Positions 1-14,400 are shown, counted from the first letter of the stretch. The stretch: 64,000 nt of DNA from Plotosus lineatus (GCA_024760905.1 CM045731.1:51780001-51844000); one strand, 5' to 3'. A program made the numbers and translations. The notes: generated from the letters alone by a model not told the origin.

Positions 1-160
1 CAGTCCATCCCAGGGCAACACATGCAACCATTCACAGTCACACTCACAACCAGGGACAACATGGAATAGCCAATTCGCTTAAAGTGAATATCTTTAATCG
101 GTATGGGACAACCGGAGTGTCCAGAGGAAACCCATACCAGCGTAGGAAAAGCATAGATTG
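1..160 (-). mobile_element. SINE S2 fragment at the window edge
   Basis: Contains tcacactcacaaccagggac and the block matching the S2 middle (tgtttctt...), cut by the window start. Confidence 0.6.
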
Positions 161-437
161 ATGTTTCTTAAAATCCTAAAGGAAGAAGTAATATGCCTCT
201 GGTTCACATCAGATCGAATTCATTGATGTTGAACTGTTGCATTATTTACAAACCATCTGATATGGCTGAGTTGGTCTTCTGAATGCTGATCGAGACTTCA
301 TTCATTTTCTAACTTTAATTAAAGGCATGTCCATCCTTTTACACTCATTAGCTAAAAACAGTACTATATATAATGAACAGCATGCATTTCCTTAAAGACA
401 GTCTGCTTTATAAAGTCTAATATTTCATTAAAAAAAG

Positions 438-440
<3 letters not shown>

Positions 441-486
<46 letters not shown>
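441..486. repeat. (AG)n microsatellite
   Basis: 46-base pure AG run. Confidence 0.98.
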
Positions 487-487
<1 letters not shown>

Positions 488-669
488 ACAAACCTCCGCC
501 AAGACCAGTAACCCTTTATAAAAATTATTATATCTGACAATGTTAAAGTATCCTTTAAATAATTCCTGAATCCTGAATTTGTTCTGGATCATGTCCAAAA
601 TCGAAGGGAGTTCTCCTTGTCCGAAGACCAATTTCATACCTTCCTGATGAAGTTAAGAATGAGTTAACA

Positions 670-800
670 AATGAACAGGGCCTGGTAAGCTGTCCAGAGT
701 GTACCCCACCCTCGCACAGAGTCGGCTGAGATAGGTGCCAGCCTCTACATGACCCTAATTGGGATTGAACTGTTAAAAAAAATGAGTGAATGAATATTTA
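670..800 (+). mobile_element. L2-type SINE tail fragment
   Basis: Reads gtaagctgtccagagtgtac to ctaattgggattgaactg followed by gagtgaatgaat; 3' part only. Confidence 0.65.
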
Positions 801-1344
801 ATTCTAGGTGAATTGGTCGTACAATGGATGGCATCGGCCCTCAGTTGGATCCTGACCTTAATGTTCTGCTTGTGTTTGTGTGGGTCCCAGTAGTTTTATT
901 GGCTACTTTAAATTACTCGAAAGTGTGAGAGCGTACATGTTGCCTTGTGATGAATTTGCATCTCATCCATCATGTATTCTCACCTCATGCTGGTGTTCCC
1001 AGGACAGACTCCAGATTTACGGCAACCGCCTTCGATAACATTCATTTAAACATTCACAATGGATATAATGGATTCTTTTATTTTATGATCCAAACTGCTT
1101 TATCCTTTATTATGGTAGCGGCAAAGCTGCTCAGCTGACTGCAGATAAAGGTTTAGTACGGCCTGAATTGCTTGGAAGACCATGACAGTGCCTAGGGAGT
1201 ATGTCTTTGTACTCTGAAGGAAACCCACGCAATCATGGAAAGAACATGAAACTTCACTAAAAATTCCATCATCAGACACGGAGCTCGAACCTAGGTCCTT
1301 ATTGTGACATGGAAGTGCAAACCACTATGCCACCAAACTAACTA

Positions 1345-1640
1345 ATACTTTTGTCAGTCAGTCAGTTTACTCAGCCGCTTAATCTTACTAGAGTCACAGG
1401 GAGGCTGAAGCCTCGGCAGATCATCGTAGCAACAACACTCTCAAACACAACAAGGGCAGTTTGGAACAGACAATTAGCTTAATGTGCAAGATTTTGGACT
1501 GTGGGATGAAACCAGAGTACCCAGAGGAAACCCACACAAGCAAGGGAGGGGTACATGCAAACTTCAGACAGAAGCACACAAGTTTGGGACTCAAACCCAG
1601 GACCTTCTTTCTGTAACATGGATGTATGCCATCATGCTGC
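1345..1640 (-). mobile_element. SINE S2
   Basis: Minus-strand copy of the GGCGGCAYGGTGGTGTAGTGGT family: L2-like tail near 1345-1400, tRNA-like head near 1600-1640 (atggatgtatgccatcatgc). Confidence 0.7.
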
Positions 1641-1787
1641 CTTTTGTTTATTTGGAATTACAGTACAGTATATACAAATGGACATGTTTAGTATTTAGCA
1701 TTACTACATCATTCAAAACAGGGAGTGTACAGTGATTCCCAAGTCCGAGTTAATATTTTTTGTTAAACTATTAAGTCTTAAAATGTA

Positions 1788-2368
1788 AAGTGAAACCTCG
1801 GTAATCGAACGACTCTTTAGTCGAATAAATCGGAGTTCGATCAAAAAATATGAGGAAAATATACCTTGATGTTCGAACGGCGCAAGAGCCAAGTGTGTCG
1901 AACGCTGCTCAGTGTACAGTTCTTTGAACAGCAAAAGAAAAAGAGAAACGTCGTGAAAACGTGAAGAATCAACTGCGATCAAGAGACAGAGAAGTTAAAA
2001 ACCCCCACGCCCCCTCAAAGTAAGAACCCGCCCCCATCTCTCCCTCCCCATCCATCCACATACGCTGACACACCGCAGCCAGAAAGGTATGTACTGTAAA
2101 TAAGTACAGTACATAATTAGGTTAATTATTACATATTATTATTATGTTTTAGTCTTTTGTGCATTACTATATGCATTGTATATTAATGTTTCGTAAATAC
2201 ACTCGTTTTCAAATTATATACAACTGTATTGACAGAAGTAGATGTTCATTTGAATGCTTTAATCGACTTTTAACTATTTCTGATGGGAAATATTGTTTTT
2301 TATTCTTTGAAGAAATCGGTAATCGACCATATTTTTCAAACGAACTGTGAACACACGAGGTTCCACTG
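1788..2368. mobile_element. Tigger-type MITE (AACCTCGG termini)
   Basis: 581 bp flanked by TA (1786-1787 and 2369-2370). Termini are AAGTGAAACCTCGG and CGAGGTTCCACTG, inverted. The internal text with repeated TCGAAC is like Tigger ends. A related inverted segment occurs near 37.30-37.44 kb. No coding potential. Confidence 0.75.
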
Positions 2369-2626
2369 TAATTGAAGAACCTGCATTATTACTTTTGGAG
2401 GAAAACAGATAGCACGGCCTGACTCATGGATTGAATTTAGTCTTCTTTTCCACTCTGATAGCAGATTCTATGTGTTTTGCTGATGTTCCCACAATATTGA
2501 TATCAGATATCCGCTTGGTGCCATCTGTAGAACAGTACACTCTTTCCAAAAGCAACAAAGAGCCGAGGGGAGAAGATTTCAAAAGCTTGCTCAAGATCCC
2601 CAAAGCAATTCTTTAATAGTTTAAGT

Positions 2627-2843
2627 CAGGGGTGTCCAATCCTGTTCCTGATGATCTCCCTTCCTCAAGATTTTACCTCCATCCCTGATTTGTCCCATCT
2701 ACCAAATCCAATCCTCACTTTAAGTCATTATTTCCAAGTCTTAACTTTTGATTCGATGATTGGATGGTCAGGTGGAGATAATTAGGGTCAGAGTGAATAT
2801 CCTCGGGAAGGTAGATCACCAGGAACAGGACTATGTGCCCCTG
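2627..2843. mobile_element. hAT-type MITE, 217 bp
   Basis: Inverted termini CAGGGGTGTCCAATCCTGTT and the matching CAGGAACAGG...GCCCCTG, with 8 bp duplications GTTTAAGT / GTTTAAAT. Non-autonomous. Confidence 0.85.
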
Positions 2844-2881
2844 GTTTAAATATTCCACTTTAAACTAATAGTTTCTCGAAC

Positions 2882-3195
2882 AGTGGCATGGTGGTGTATT
2901 GGTTAGCACATCTGCTTCACAGCTAGATGCTTCTGGACCTGGCAAATTTTTTTTGTGGAGTTTGCATATTCTACCCGTGCTTGCACAGGTTTCCTCTGGG
3001 TGCTCTGGTTTACTCCTAAAGGGCAAAGGCATGCATTAGACTAATTTCTTGCTGCAGATTACCCCTGGTGTGAGTGAGTGTGAATGGGTATGTTGTGTAC
3101 GATGGCTGTGCTTTGGTCTATTGAAACATTCAGGGCATACTCGAAATTCCGTACCCTACCCTGCCCTAAAGAGATCTCAGAAAATGAGTGAGAGA
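2882..3195 (+). mobile_element. SINE S2
   Basis: Head agtggcatggtggtgtattg, A/B-box-like region, middle tttgcatattctacccgtgc, and degenerate tail ending aaaatgagtgaga. Confidence 0.7.
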
Positions 3196-3699
3196 TTGAG
3201 AGTCTTCTGAACATATAGCTTTCATAGATCCACTGCTATGAGCATCCTTAAAAGCAGGAGAGGATAAAGAACAATTTTCATTTATTCAAAGGCTCATGTG
3301 GTTGGACAACGGATTGTTGTGGTTGACTGTGCTAAATCCTTCTGAAAGGTTGCAGAGTATGAGGTCTGATGATAGTTTGGGCTGATCTAGGGTCACAGAC
3401 TTTTTCAGTTGTTTATACACAGCATGCAGATACCAGTCAATAGCTGCCTGGGATGGGACAAGAAGGCAATGTCTTTTTAAAGGGAACAAAATCCTCCAAT
3501 AATCCATCTTAGCCACTAAATGCTGCAGAGACAAAGATTGTCTGGCTACCATGAACAACAGGATGTAATGTTATGAAGATGTTTTGCACATGCTAACTGG
3601 GCAAACTCCATCATAGCACCAATATTGTGAACATTCAAGTTTTAGATTGATTATTACAGGCAACTATATAATGTCTTCCCACACTATATTTCTCTCATT

Positions 3700-4045
3700 C
3701 ACCCCCCAACTCACTCATTTGCCAAACCGCTTACTCCAACTATGGTCGAGGGATGCTGGTGGCTATCTCAGCTGACACTGAGCAAAGACGGGGTACATCC
3801 TGAACAGCTCATCAGACCATTGCAGGGAAACACACACACAGTCATTCACACTAACATGCACTTCTAGGGGCAGTTTGGAATGGTTTATAAGCCTAAAGTG
3901 TGTACCTTTGGATGGAGGGAGGAAGCTGGAGTACCTGGAGGAAATCCATGCAAGCACGGGGAGAACATGCAAACTCCATGCAGCAATGCCCTTTTCGAAC
4001 TCAGGACTTGAACCCAGGACCTACTTGCTGCTATATTATGACCCT
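3700..4045 (-). mobile_element. SINE S2
   Basis: Tail at 3705-3790 on plus (gccaaaccgcttactccaac), body with tgcaagcacggggagaacat, head end near 4040. It lies just before a gdap1l1 exon. Confidence 0.7.
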
Positions 4046-4255
4046 TAAAAAACAAGGAAAGCACATATGGAAAATCTGGAATGTTTTAACGATCAAACAG
4101 AATCATCAAAACATCTGGATTTTTTTATTGGGCCAACAGCAAAATCTTTGTACAGTATTTAATATTTTAGTCATTGATGACAGCGTGAACCCCATACTGA
4201 ACCTAATGTGAAAAATGTTAAATATGCACTTAAGCTGGAGTTTGTTTTCTTGCAG

Positions 4256-4448
4256 GTGCGTCTGGTGATTAATGAGAAGGGTTTGCTGTGTGAAGAGAGG
4301 GATGTGAGTTTACCTCTGACTGAGCACAAGGAGCCCTGGTTCATGAGGCTCAACCTCGGAGAAGAGGTGCCTGTTTTTATACATGGCGACACCATTGTCA
4401 GTGACTACAACCAAATCATTGAATATTTAGAGACCAACTTTGTAGGTG
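4256..4448 (+). CDS. gdap1l1: gdap1l1 exon (second coding exon by homology)
   Basis: Acceptor tttgttttcttgcag precedes GTGCGTCTGG; donor GTAAGT follows GGTG. The 193 nt encode [10 protein letters not shown] through NFVG plus one base (phase 0 in, phase 1 out). This is the rest of the GST N-terminal domain, including the cis-proline-type loop EVPVF and the [10 protein letters not shown] helix. Human GDAP1L1 has VRLVIAEKGL at the same place. Confidence 0.93.
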
Positions 4449-4766
4449 GTAAGTATTTATACCCTTATATCCTGACACAGGGGAAGCTGTCAAGATCACA
4501 AAGCAGACACAATGGAATTAAAGTCAAATGTAATTTTATTGGGTGGCAGGATAGTGGAGTGGTTACCACGTTTGCCCCACAGCAAAAGGGTCCTGGAATT
4601 GCGTTCTGGGGTCTTGGGCTGGCAAGGGCATTTCTGTGTTGAGTTTGCATGTTCTCCCACTGTTTGTGTAGGTTTCCTCCATGTACTCCAGTTTCCTCCC
4701 ACAGTACAAAGACATGCATATTAGACTAATTGGCTGTTTCATATTGACCATGGATGTGAATGTGAA

Positions 4767-4813
<47 letters not shown>

Positions 4814-7800
4814 TTGGCCTGCAATGGTCTGGCCAGCTGTTCAGGGTGTACTCTGCCTTCCTCTAGTCTTGGTTGAAATAGGCTACAGCAGTGAATCATA
4901 AATACAGTGAATCAGCAAGTGAGTGAGTGATAAGGGCACAATGTTGTAGTGGTTATCATGTCCACCTCACAACAAGAAGGTCCTGAGTTCGACTCCCAGC
5001 TTGGGTGTTTCTGTGTGGAGTTTGCATGTTTTCCTCGTGCTTGGGTGGGCTTCCTCTGGGTATTCCAGCTTCCTCTTATAGCCCAAAGACATTCACCTTA
5101 TGCTAATTGGCTGTGCTCAGGTGGCCCTTAGGTATGGATGTGAATGTGAATAGTTGTGTGTGTTGCACTGCGATGGTCTGGTGAGCTGTGCTGGCTGAGA
5201 TAGGCTTCAGCATCCCTGTCACCCTAGCCATACACTATTACAGCACAGAATTCATGGCCCATGAAGACTATGTATAGTAAATTATGCAGGTGTAAGACCT
5301 GAATGTCCGGTCCAGGGCAATGGGTCAGATATTTGAGAAACTTAATGACCTGAGAAGAAAGACTACCCTTTACACAGCTGGAAGCAGACCAGATGTTCAG
5401 CCACCCTTTGCGAGATGACACCAATGTGATGTCGCATCGTGTGGTTATATGCTGTGTCTGAAAATATTCTATTGCCTGTCTACTTCCCAAACTTCCTACA
5501 CATGTCCAAATTAAGTGGTAACCAATGATACACTGACCTGAATTCAGCTTCCTGTGTAGAGCTTTGTGTCGTGATAGGCTACTGCCACTACATGTCATAA
5601 TGGTGTTAAATTCAATACAAGACCTTCCATACTAATGGGTAGTAAAGTTACCAACACAATATTCTGGATAATAAGCACTCATTGACAGATTGCTGCCTCT
5701 GTGTCCTGTGTCACGCAGCCAGTAAGGCATTGCTTTCCCTGCAAAGGCTGATTGGTCTTTATTAGATAGATATCACTCTCTCAGTGGGTTGTTATCAGCA
5801 AACTCGATGACAGTGTTCTTACAAGTCACATAATCCTGACTGCAAGATGGGTCTTAGCATGCTGCCTTGAGGAATTCCCTTATAGTTATATAGGTTTGGA
5901 GTTAAATTCTAATGGTTTATGGTTAGGAGTTGCTAAATTCATTGAGGGTGGGTTACACTCTGAACAACTCACCAGTTGAAGACACTCATAATTATTCACA
6001 TTTATATTCACACAATTAACCTTTGTTGCAAATGCAAATAACCCATGCATGCAGGGGTAGAACATGCACCCTCGACCCCAGGACCTTGTTGCTGTGAGGT
6101 GGATGTGCGAATCACTACACCACCATGCCGTGACAAAATTTCTAAAGATCGTTTATTCATCTTTAGTAATTTCCCTACTGATATTGATCTGGTGTGGCAG
6201 CATGGTGTATTGGGTAACACCTCTGCCTTATGGCAAGAAGCTCCTGGGCTTAGCGATGGCGTTGTGTGGATTTGCATGTTCTTTCTGTTTATGTTACTTT
6301 GGATTCCTCCCACAGTCCAAAGACACGCACATTATGCTGATTTGCTGTTCCAAATTGTGACTAGTGTTAAGTGAGCAGGAGTGTGAATGGTTGTGAGTGT
6401 GTTGGCCATACAATGGGCTGACGTCACCCAGAGCCAGCTGGAACAGGCTCCAGCCTCCATGCGACCATAATAGAATTAAAGGGGTCTGAAAGTGCATGGA
6501 TGAATGAATGGTGATCCAGAATTGGTCTTGGGACACCCGTTTGTAGGGTATATTGCAAAACACACATTCACTATTTAGCAAACCTTTTGGAGTGCAGCAG
6601 GAACCCAAAGAAACTGGAGGCAACTATATAAGCACATCCATGTGTTGGGGAGCAGTGTCAACACACTGGTGCATGTTCATGTGTAAACCGAAACATGGGA
6701 AATTTTTGAAGGAGAAGAAAGTAGTGCATAGTTTTTACGTAGTAGTAATTTTTAGGTTAAAACAAGTTTGATATTGGAGTGAAACTTGAATACTGTGCTG
6801 TGGTTTCATGGACTAATGATAATCAATCCTAATGTCGAAGGGACAAGGGCGATCCATTGTGTTGCTGTACTCTGAGGCTGCTTTGCAGCAGATCTCACCC
6901 CATGCTTGATGGAGATGTGCAGGTGCAATGTAGAGGCTGATTAGTCAGCAGTCTGGAGGATAGCCAGACTGTTCTCCTCCATTGTCACTAATGCATCATG
7001 CCGGTACAGACAGAGTGTGATATGTGTGGCCTGTTTTGCTTTTTCCATTCTATCTACAAAGCATTCTTTATTCCTTCACAACAGCTGTGCTAAGACAAAA
7101 CAAACGCAACTGCAGTGACTTTGATCAAAAATTGGCCGTTACTTCTTTTTTCTGGAAATTTGATTTAATGGGTCAGCTGGTGAACACATGGTTCAGCTAA
7201 GTCAAGTTGTTTCACTAAAAAGGAATTAACTACCATCTGTGAAGTATTGAATCGTCTTATTAAAGCGAGAAGTCACATCAAGCAGTTGACATCAGGCTGA
7301 CAGTTCCATATTCTCTGCAGTCTCTATAATAAGGTTTCCCATTTCTACATGTGTGCGACAGATACAATAGCCCAGCTTATTCCAGATGAAGGTACTCCAA
7401 TGCATTCTCGGGTAAAGCAGTATCGAGAGCTTTTGGATGGCCTACCCATGGACGCCTACACGCATGGCTGCATCCTCCACCCTGAGCTCACCACCGACTC
7501 CATGATTCCAAAGTACGCCACTGCTGAAATACGCAGTAAGTGATTCTACAATTCAGTGCTTTCCGTTCAAACAACATACTGAGATCTTTGGGGTGATTTT
7601 GATCAAGCTTGAAGCCGATGTTCTAGCACTGGGGATGGATGCATCCTTAACTTTAAACAAGATTTATGCATCATCTTTAAATAGAGAGCTGACTCAAGTG
7701 GCAACAGTGTGAAGTGCTTTAAAACTAAACTAATTTACGGCAATGTCCCTGTTGTTTGTGTGCAACATAACTCAAAAATATATGCACATATTTGAATACA

Positions 7801-8415
7801 TTTTTTCATTCAACAAGGTCTTAGAGTGTGAATGATTGCCGGAGGAATGGAGGAGAAGTGTGCTGGTGCCCATTTTTACGAACAAGGGAGACGTGCAGAG
7901 TTGTGGCAACTGCAGAGGGATAAAGTTGATGAGCCATACGATGAAGTTATGGGAAAAAATATTGGAAGCTAGAATAAGGGCAGAGGTCAGCATTTGTGAA
8001 CAATAGTTTGGTTCCATGCCAAGAAAGAGCACAACAGATGCAGTGCTTGCTTTGAGGATGTTAATAGAAGTATAGAGAAGGTCAGTAGGAGCTGCATTGT
8101 GCCTTTGTGGATCTGGAGAAAGCATATGACAGGGTGCCTAGAGAGGAACTGTGGTATTGCATGAGGAAGTCTGGAGTGGCAGAGAAGTATGTTAGAGTGG
8201 TGCAGGACATGTATGATAGACGTAAGACAGTGGTGAGGTGTGCTGTTGGTGTGACAGAAGAGTTCAAGGTGGAGGTGGGACTGCATCGAGGGTCAGCTCT
8301 GAGCCCCTTCTTGTTTGCTATGGTGATGGACTGGTTGACAGACGAGGATAGACAAGAATATCCATGGACTATGATGTTTGCAGATGACATTGTGATCTGT
8401 AGTGAGAGCAGAGAA

Positions 8416-8452
<37 letters not shown>

Positions 8453-11400
8453 GTCTTCCGCTAAGTCCGGGGTGGGGTCGCGGGGGCAGCAACCTAAGCA
8501 AAGAGGTCCAGACGTCCCTCTCCCCAGCCACCTCCTCCAACTCTCCCTGGGGGACACCGAGGCAGTCCCACACAAGCAGAGAGACATAGTCCCTCCAGCG
8601 TATTCTTGGTTGACCCCGGGGTCTCTTCCCGGTTGGACATGCCCGAAACACCACACCAGGGAGGCGTCCGAGAGGCATTCTGACCAGATGCCTGAGCCAC
8701 CTAAACTGGCCCCTCTCAATGCGGAGGAGCAGCGGATCTACTCCGAGCTCTCCACGGATGGTAGAGCTTCTCACCTTATCTCTAAGGGAGAACCCCGCCA
8801 CCTGGCGAAGGAAGCTCATTTCAGCCGCTTGTATCTATGATCTTGTTCTTTTGGTCACTACCCAAAGCTCGTGACCATAGCTGAGGGTTGGAATGTAGAT
8901 CGACTGGTAAATTGAGAGCTTCGCCTTGTGGCTCAGCTCCTTCTTCACCACGACGGACTGGTACAGGCACCGCTTAACAGCAGAGGCTGCAGCGATCCGT
9001 CTGTCAATCTCTCCATCCTTCCCTCACTCGTGAACAAGACCCCAAGATACTTAAACTCCTCCACTTGGGGCCGGACCTCATTCCCGACCCGGAGGGTGCA
9101 TTCCACCCTTGTTCGACTGAGAACCATGGCCTCAGACTTGGAGGTACTGACCCTCATCCCAGCTGCTTTGCACTCAGCTGCGAATCGCTCCAATGAGAGC
9201 TGGAGGTCCCGGCTTGATGAAACCAAAAGGACAACTTCATTCGCAAAAAGCAGAGAGGAGATCCGAGGGCCACCAAACCAGAACCCCTCAACGCCTCGAC
9301 TGCACCTAGAAATTCTGTCCATAAAAATTATGAACAGAATCGGTGACAAAGGACAGCCTTGGCGGACTCCAACTCCCACCGGAAACGAATTCGACCTGTT
9401 GTTGCCAATACGGACCAAACTCTGGCTCCGATGATACAGTGACCGAATGGCTCATAGCAACGGATCCGGAACGCCGTACTCTCGGAGTACGCCCCATAAG
9501 ATCGTTCGAGGGACACAGTCGAAAGCCTTCTCCAAATCCACAAAGCACATGTGGACGGATTGGGCAAACTCCCATGCCCCCTCCAGAATCCTGTGGAGCA
9601 TATAGAGTTGGTCAAGAGTGCTACGGCCAGGACGAAAACCACATTGTTCCTCCTGAATCTGAGGTTCGACTATCGGTCGGATCTTCCTCTCTAGTCCCCT
9701 TGCATAGACTTTCCCAGGTAGGCCGAGGAGTGTAATTCCACGATAATTGGAACACACCCTCCGGTCGCCCTTTTTTAAAATCGGGACCGCCACCCCAGTT
9801 TGCCAATCCAGAGGTACAGCCCCCGATGACCACGCGATGTTGCAGAGACGTGTCAACCAAGACAGTTCTACAGCATCCAGAACCCTGAGATATTCCGGGC
9901 GGATCTCGTCTAACCCTGGAGCTCGACCACCGAGGAGCTTTTTGACAACCTCAGTGACCTCCACTCCAGTGATGGGCAGACCCCCGCCAAAACCCCCAGG
10001 GTCTTCCTCTTCCATGGAGGGCATGTTGGTGGGATTGAGGAGGTCCTCAAAGTATTCTCTCCACCTCTCGATGACATCCCCAGTCGAGGTAAGCAGCTCC
10101 CCACGTCCACTGTAAACAGTGTTTGGGGAGAACTGCTTCCCCCTCCTAAGGCGTCGGATGGCGGTCCAGAACCTTTTTGAGGCCAACCGATAATCAATCT
10201 CCAGGCCCTCAACGAACTCCTCCGACGCCCGAGATTTCCTTCACCGCAGGTGTCCACCACCGGGTTCGGGGATTACCGCCATGACAAGCACCGATGACCT
10301 TATGGCCACAACTATGGGCTGCCGCCTCAGCAATGGAGGCACGAAACATGGCCCATTCGGATTCCATGTCCCCCACCTCCTCCGGGACGTGGTTGTAGCT
10401 CTGCCGGAGGTGGGAGTTAAAGGCCTCTCGGACAGGAGACTCCGCCAAACGTTCCCAGCAGACCCTGATTACACCTTGGGCCTGCCAGGTCTGGAAGGCA
10501 GCCTCCCCCCCACTGAAGCCAACTCATCACCAGGTAGTGATCGGTAAACAGCTCAGCTCCTCTCTTCACCCAAGTGTCCAGAACATATGGTCGCAAGTCC
10601 GATGACACGACTACAAAGTCAATCATCAAAAGGCGACCTAGGGTGTCCTGGTGCCAAGTGCACTTATGGTTAAAGGTTTTGGATACAAAGTCAGAGAGGC
10701 TAGATTGAGATGGTTTGGACATGTACAGAGGAGGGCTAGTGAGTATATTGGTAGTAGAATGCTGAGGTTGGACAAACCAGGCAGAAGGCCTAGAGGAAGA
10801 CCAAAGAGTAGATTTATGGATGTGGTGAAGGAGGACATGAAGGTAGTTGGTGTAAGAGAAGAAGATACAGAGGATAGGGTGAGATGGAGGCAGATGATTC
10901 GCTGTGGTGACCCCTGAAGGGAACAGCTGAAAGGAAAAGAAGAAGATTTGAATACATTTTTTTCCTGAGCAGGGTGTGGTACAAGTAAAAATAAATTACA
11001 TTTTGGATCCATGAATGAGATCATGTTTAAAAAGAAAAAAGAAAAAAATCCACCAAAATGTTTCACATGCCACAAAATGTCCAGCAGACGCCCACTAGAG
11101 GGACACATTTCATTATAACTTTATTCATTCATTGTCTGTAACCGCTTAAACCTAATTAGGGTTGCGGGAAGGCTGGTGCCCATTACAGCAAACTCCTGGC
11201 GAGGGTAGAGTACACCCTGGACAGCTCGCCAGGCCATCGCAGGGAAGAAACATACAGACAGCTATGCAGCAAGTCAGCAATGGTTTTTTTACATACCTCA
11301 CACCAAAGACAGTGCTGCACTGGGGGGACAGTGACAACCCGTTGACAGTGGGGCTTGAACCCCCAATTTTGGGATCATTGGTCCAGGACCTTACCACCAG

Positions 11401-14400
11401 GTTACCACTGCCTGTATAACTTTATTACTATAGAAGTTTATATAATTTCCAGGTTTTTCAGTACACTTCTCTCCATAATCCATTTGTGCCTGGCGGAAGT
11501 TCCATGCACTCCAACAAGTTCTGCTTGTTGGATCAAGTGTTGACCTTGCATTGGCATGAACCCCAGCTGCCGAAGAATGCTAAATGAGATATGCAAGGGG
11601 CCCTGTTATTGTATCTGGCTTACCTATTCTGAATTGCATTGCCAGGCATTATGCAATGAAACACCGCATTAGATCAAGCCAGAAGATCTGATCCTGCCCA
11701 AAGTCCTATTATGGATTTAATGAGGAAGGGAAAATCCTGCATATACCCTCAAAAATCCTCTTAATGGCTAAAATGTGTGTTGATCTCCTTATGTTGGACG
11801 ATGTTTATCAATTAGGTTTTAAAGCATACAAATCTACTTATGACTTAATTAGTTGTCAAATCTGTTTCATGTTTGTGGTTCAAATAAGAAGGAGGAAAAA
11901 AAAATCTTCATCACTGCTAATAGAACTCCTCAGAACTTTACCCTTATTCAAGAGGGGAACACTAGCACTCGGTTATATCTAGCACACCCCCTCCCCAAAA
12001 GCATTCTGATTGACTATCACCTCTTTGTTATTTTCCATTATTTCCACGTTTACCCAAAAACAATTTTAGACATGAGTGCTAATATCAAATTCTTACATTT
12101 CCATGATCTACATGACTCCGGTTAGTGACCGCTGATAGAAGTTCTATTTGTTGACTCACTATTTCAGGACACTTGGCCAATGCAGCATCTGAACTGATGA
12201 AGCTGGACCATGAGGAACCACAGCTGACAGAACCATACCTTTCAAAGCAGAAAAAACTCATGGTAAGGTGGTGTGAATCTGGTTTTCTGATTAAAAAAGG
12301 CTTTGAATCCAAATCCTGTATTTAGTATACAGTATTTTCATTTTTGATAATTGTATGACTATTAAATGAGCCATATACTGTACATTCATGGCATTTGCCA
12401 GGGACTCAGGGCAATTTACATTTTTTTCCCTTGAGCATGAAAGGGTCAAAAGCCTGACAGTTGTTGATACCAAGGCTTGACCCCTCAACCCTCCAATCAG
12501 TAACAATGAGCCCTTACCACTCAGCCACAGGATAACATGTGAGTTTGGATGTGAAGATTGTATCATAACCATGCTGTTCCCTTTTTATTAATTTATGAGC
12601 GTGCTCGTGTTACAGCACCTCCATGAAATAATAAATTGACATTACTTCCTATTATAGTAGCAATAAACAATTGTTCCTCCTCCAGCCTTTTGATTGAGGT
12701 TAATAATTAAAAAAAGAGTACAAATTCACCATTGCAGAATATTACACATATTTTCAAATCTGTCCACCACCCTAGCCCCTGTTATTATATTTCTTCTTTC
12801 TTCTTTTTCTTTCGGCTGTTCCCTTCAGGGGTCGCCACAGCAAATGATCTGCCTCCATCTCTCCCTATCCTCTGCATCTTCTACTCTTACTCCAACGACC
12901 TTCATGTCCGCCTTCACCACATCCATAAATCTTATCTTTGGTCTTCCTCTGGGCCTTCTGCCTGGTAGTTCCAACCTCAGCATTCGACTACCAATACACT
13001 CACTATCCCTCCTCTGTACATGTCCAAACCATCTCAATCTAGCCTCTCTGACTTTGTCTCCAAAACATCTAACATGTGCTCTCCCTCTGATGTACTCGTT
13101 TCTGATCCTATCCATCCTCGTTACTCCCAAAGAGAACCTCAACATTTTCATCTCTGCTATCTCCAACTCTGACTCCTGTCTTTTCCCCAGGGCCACTGTC
13201 TCTAAACCATACAACATCACTGGCCTCATCACCGTCTTGTACACTTTTCCCTTCATTCTTGCCGATACTCTCCTATCACACATCACACCGGACACTTTTC
13301 TCCATCCATTCCAACCTGCCTGCATGCGCTTCTTCACCTCTTTTCCACACTCTCCATTGCTCTGGATTGTTGAGCCTAAGTACTTAAAATCATCCACCTT
13401 CTTTATCTCTGCTCCCTGTAACCTCACCGTTCCTCTTGGGTCCTTGTCGTTCACACACATGTATTCTGTCTTACTGAGACTAACCTTCATTCCCCTCCTT
13501 TCCAGGGCATACCTCCACCTCTCTAGATTTTCCTCCACTTGTTCTCTGCTCTCACTACAGATCATGATGTCATCTGCAAACATCATAGTCCATGAATATT
13601 CTTGTCTAACCTCATCTGTCAGCCTGTCCATCACCATAGCAAACAAGAAGGGGCTGAGAGCTGACCCTTGATGCAGTCCCACCTCCACCTTGAACTCTTC
13701 TGTCACACCAACAGCACACCTCACCACTGTCTTACATCTCTCATACATGTCCTGCACCACTCTAACATACTTCTCTACCACTCCAGACTTCCTCATACAA
13801 TACCACAGTTCTTCTCTCGGCACCCTGTCATATGCTTGCTCCAGATCCACAAAGGCACAATGCAGCTCCTTCTGACCTTCTCTGTACTTCTCTATTAACA
13901 TCCTCAAAGCAAACACTGCATCTGTGGTGTTCTATCTTGGCATGAAACCAAACTGTTGTTCACAAATGCTGACCTCTGCCCTCAGTCTTGCTTCCACTAT
14001 TCTTTCCCATAACTTCATTGTATGGCTCATCAACTTTATCCCTCTGTAGTTGCCACAACTCTGTACATCTTCCTTGTTCTTAAAAATGGGCACAAGCACA
14101 CTTCTCCTCCATTCCTCCGGCATCTGCTCACTTTCTAAGACCTTGTTGAATATTCTTGTCAGCAAATCTACTGCTACCTCCCCTAGACACTTCCATATCT
14201 CAACTGGATTGTCATCAGGGCCAACTGCCTTTCCACTCTTCATCCTCTTCAATGCTCTCCTCACTTCTCCCTTACTAATCTTTGCTACTTCCTGGTCCTC
14301 AACGGTCACCTCTTCTATTCTTTTTTCTCTCTCATTTTCCTCATTCATCAGCTCTTCAAAGTACTCTTTCCATCTTCCCAGCACACTTCTATCATCAGTC

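Noticed and set aside
441..486. CRISPR-like or regulatory array
   Set aside because: A pure AG dinucleotide run without spacers; all tandem arrays here are microsatellites.
1..4255. First coding exon of gdap1l1 within the window
   Set aside because: I searched for a segment ending LYHWTQSFSSQK-like text followed by a donor and found none; the region is SINE and MITE sequence.
8107..8589. Open frame ending in a poly-His run after reverse-transcriptase sequence
   Set aside because: The His run is the translated CAT tail of the inner minus-strand LINE; the frame crosses the junction of two transposons and is not a gene.
9343..9735. Long plus-strand frames across 8.9-10.5 kb
   Set aside because: They are antisense to the minus-strand LINE, which has clear RT motifs; the plus frames have none.
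12694..13671. 325-codon plus-strand frame that looks like a membrane protein
   Set aside because: Antisense of the RTE RT C-terminal domain; the hydrophobicity is a by-product of the reverse strand.
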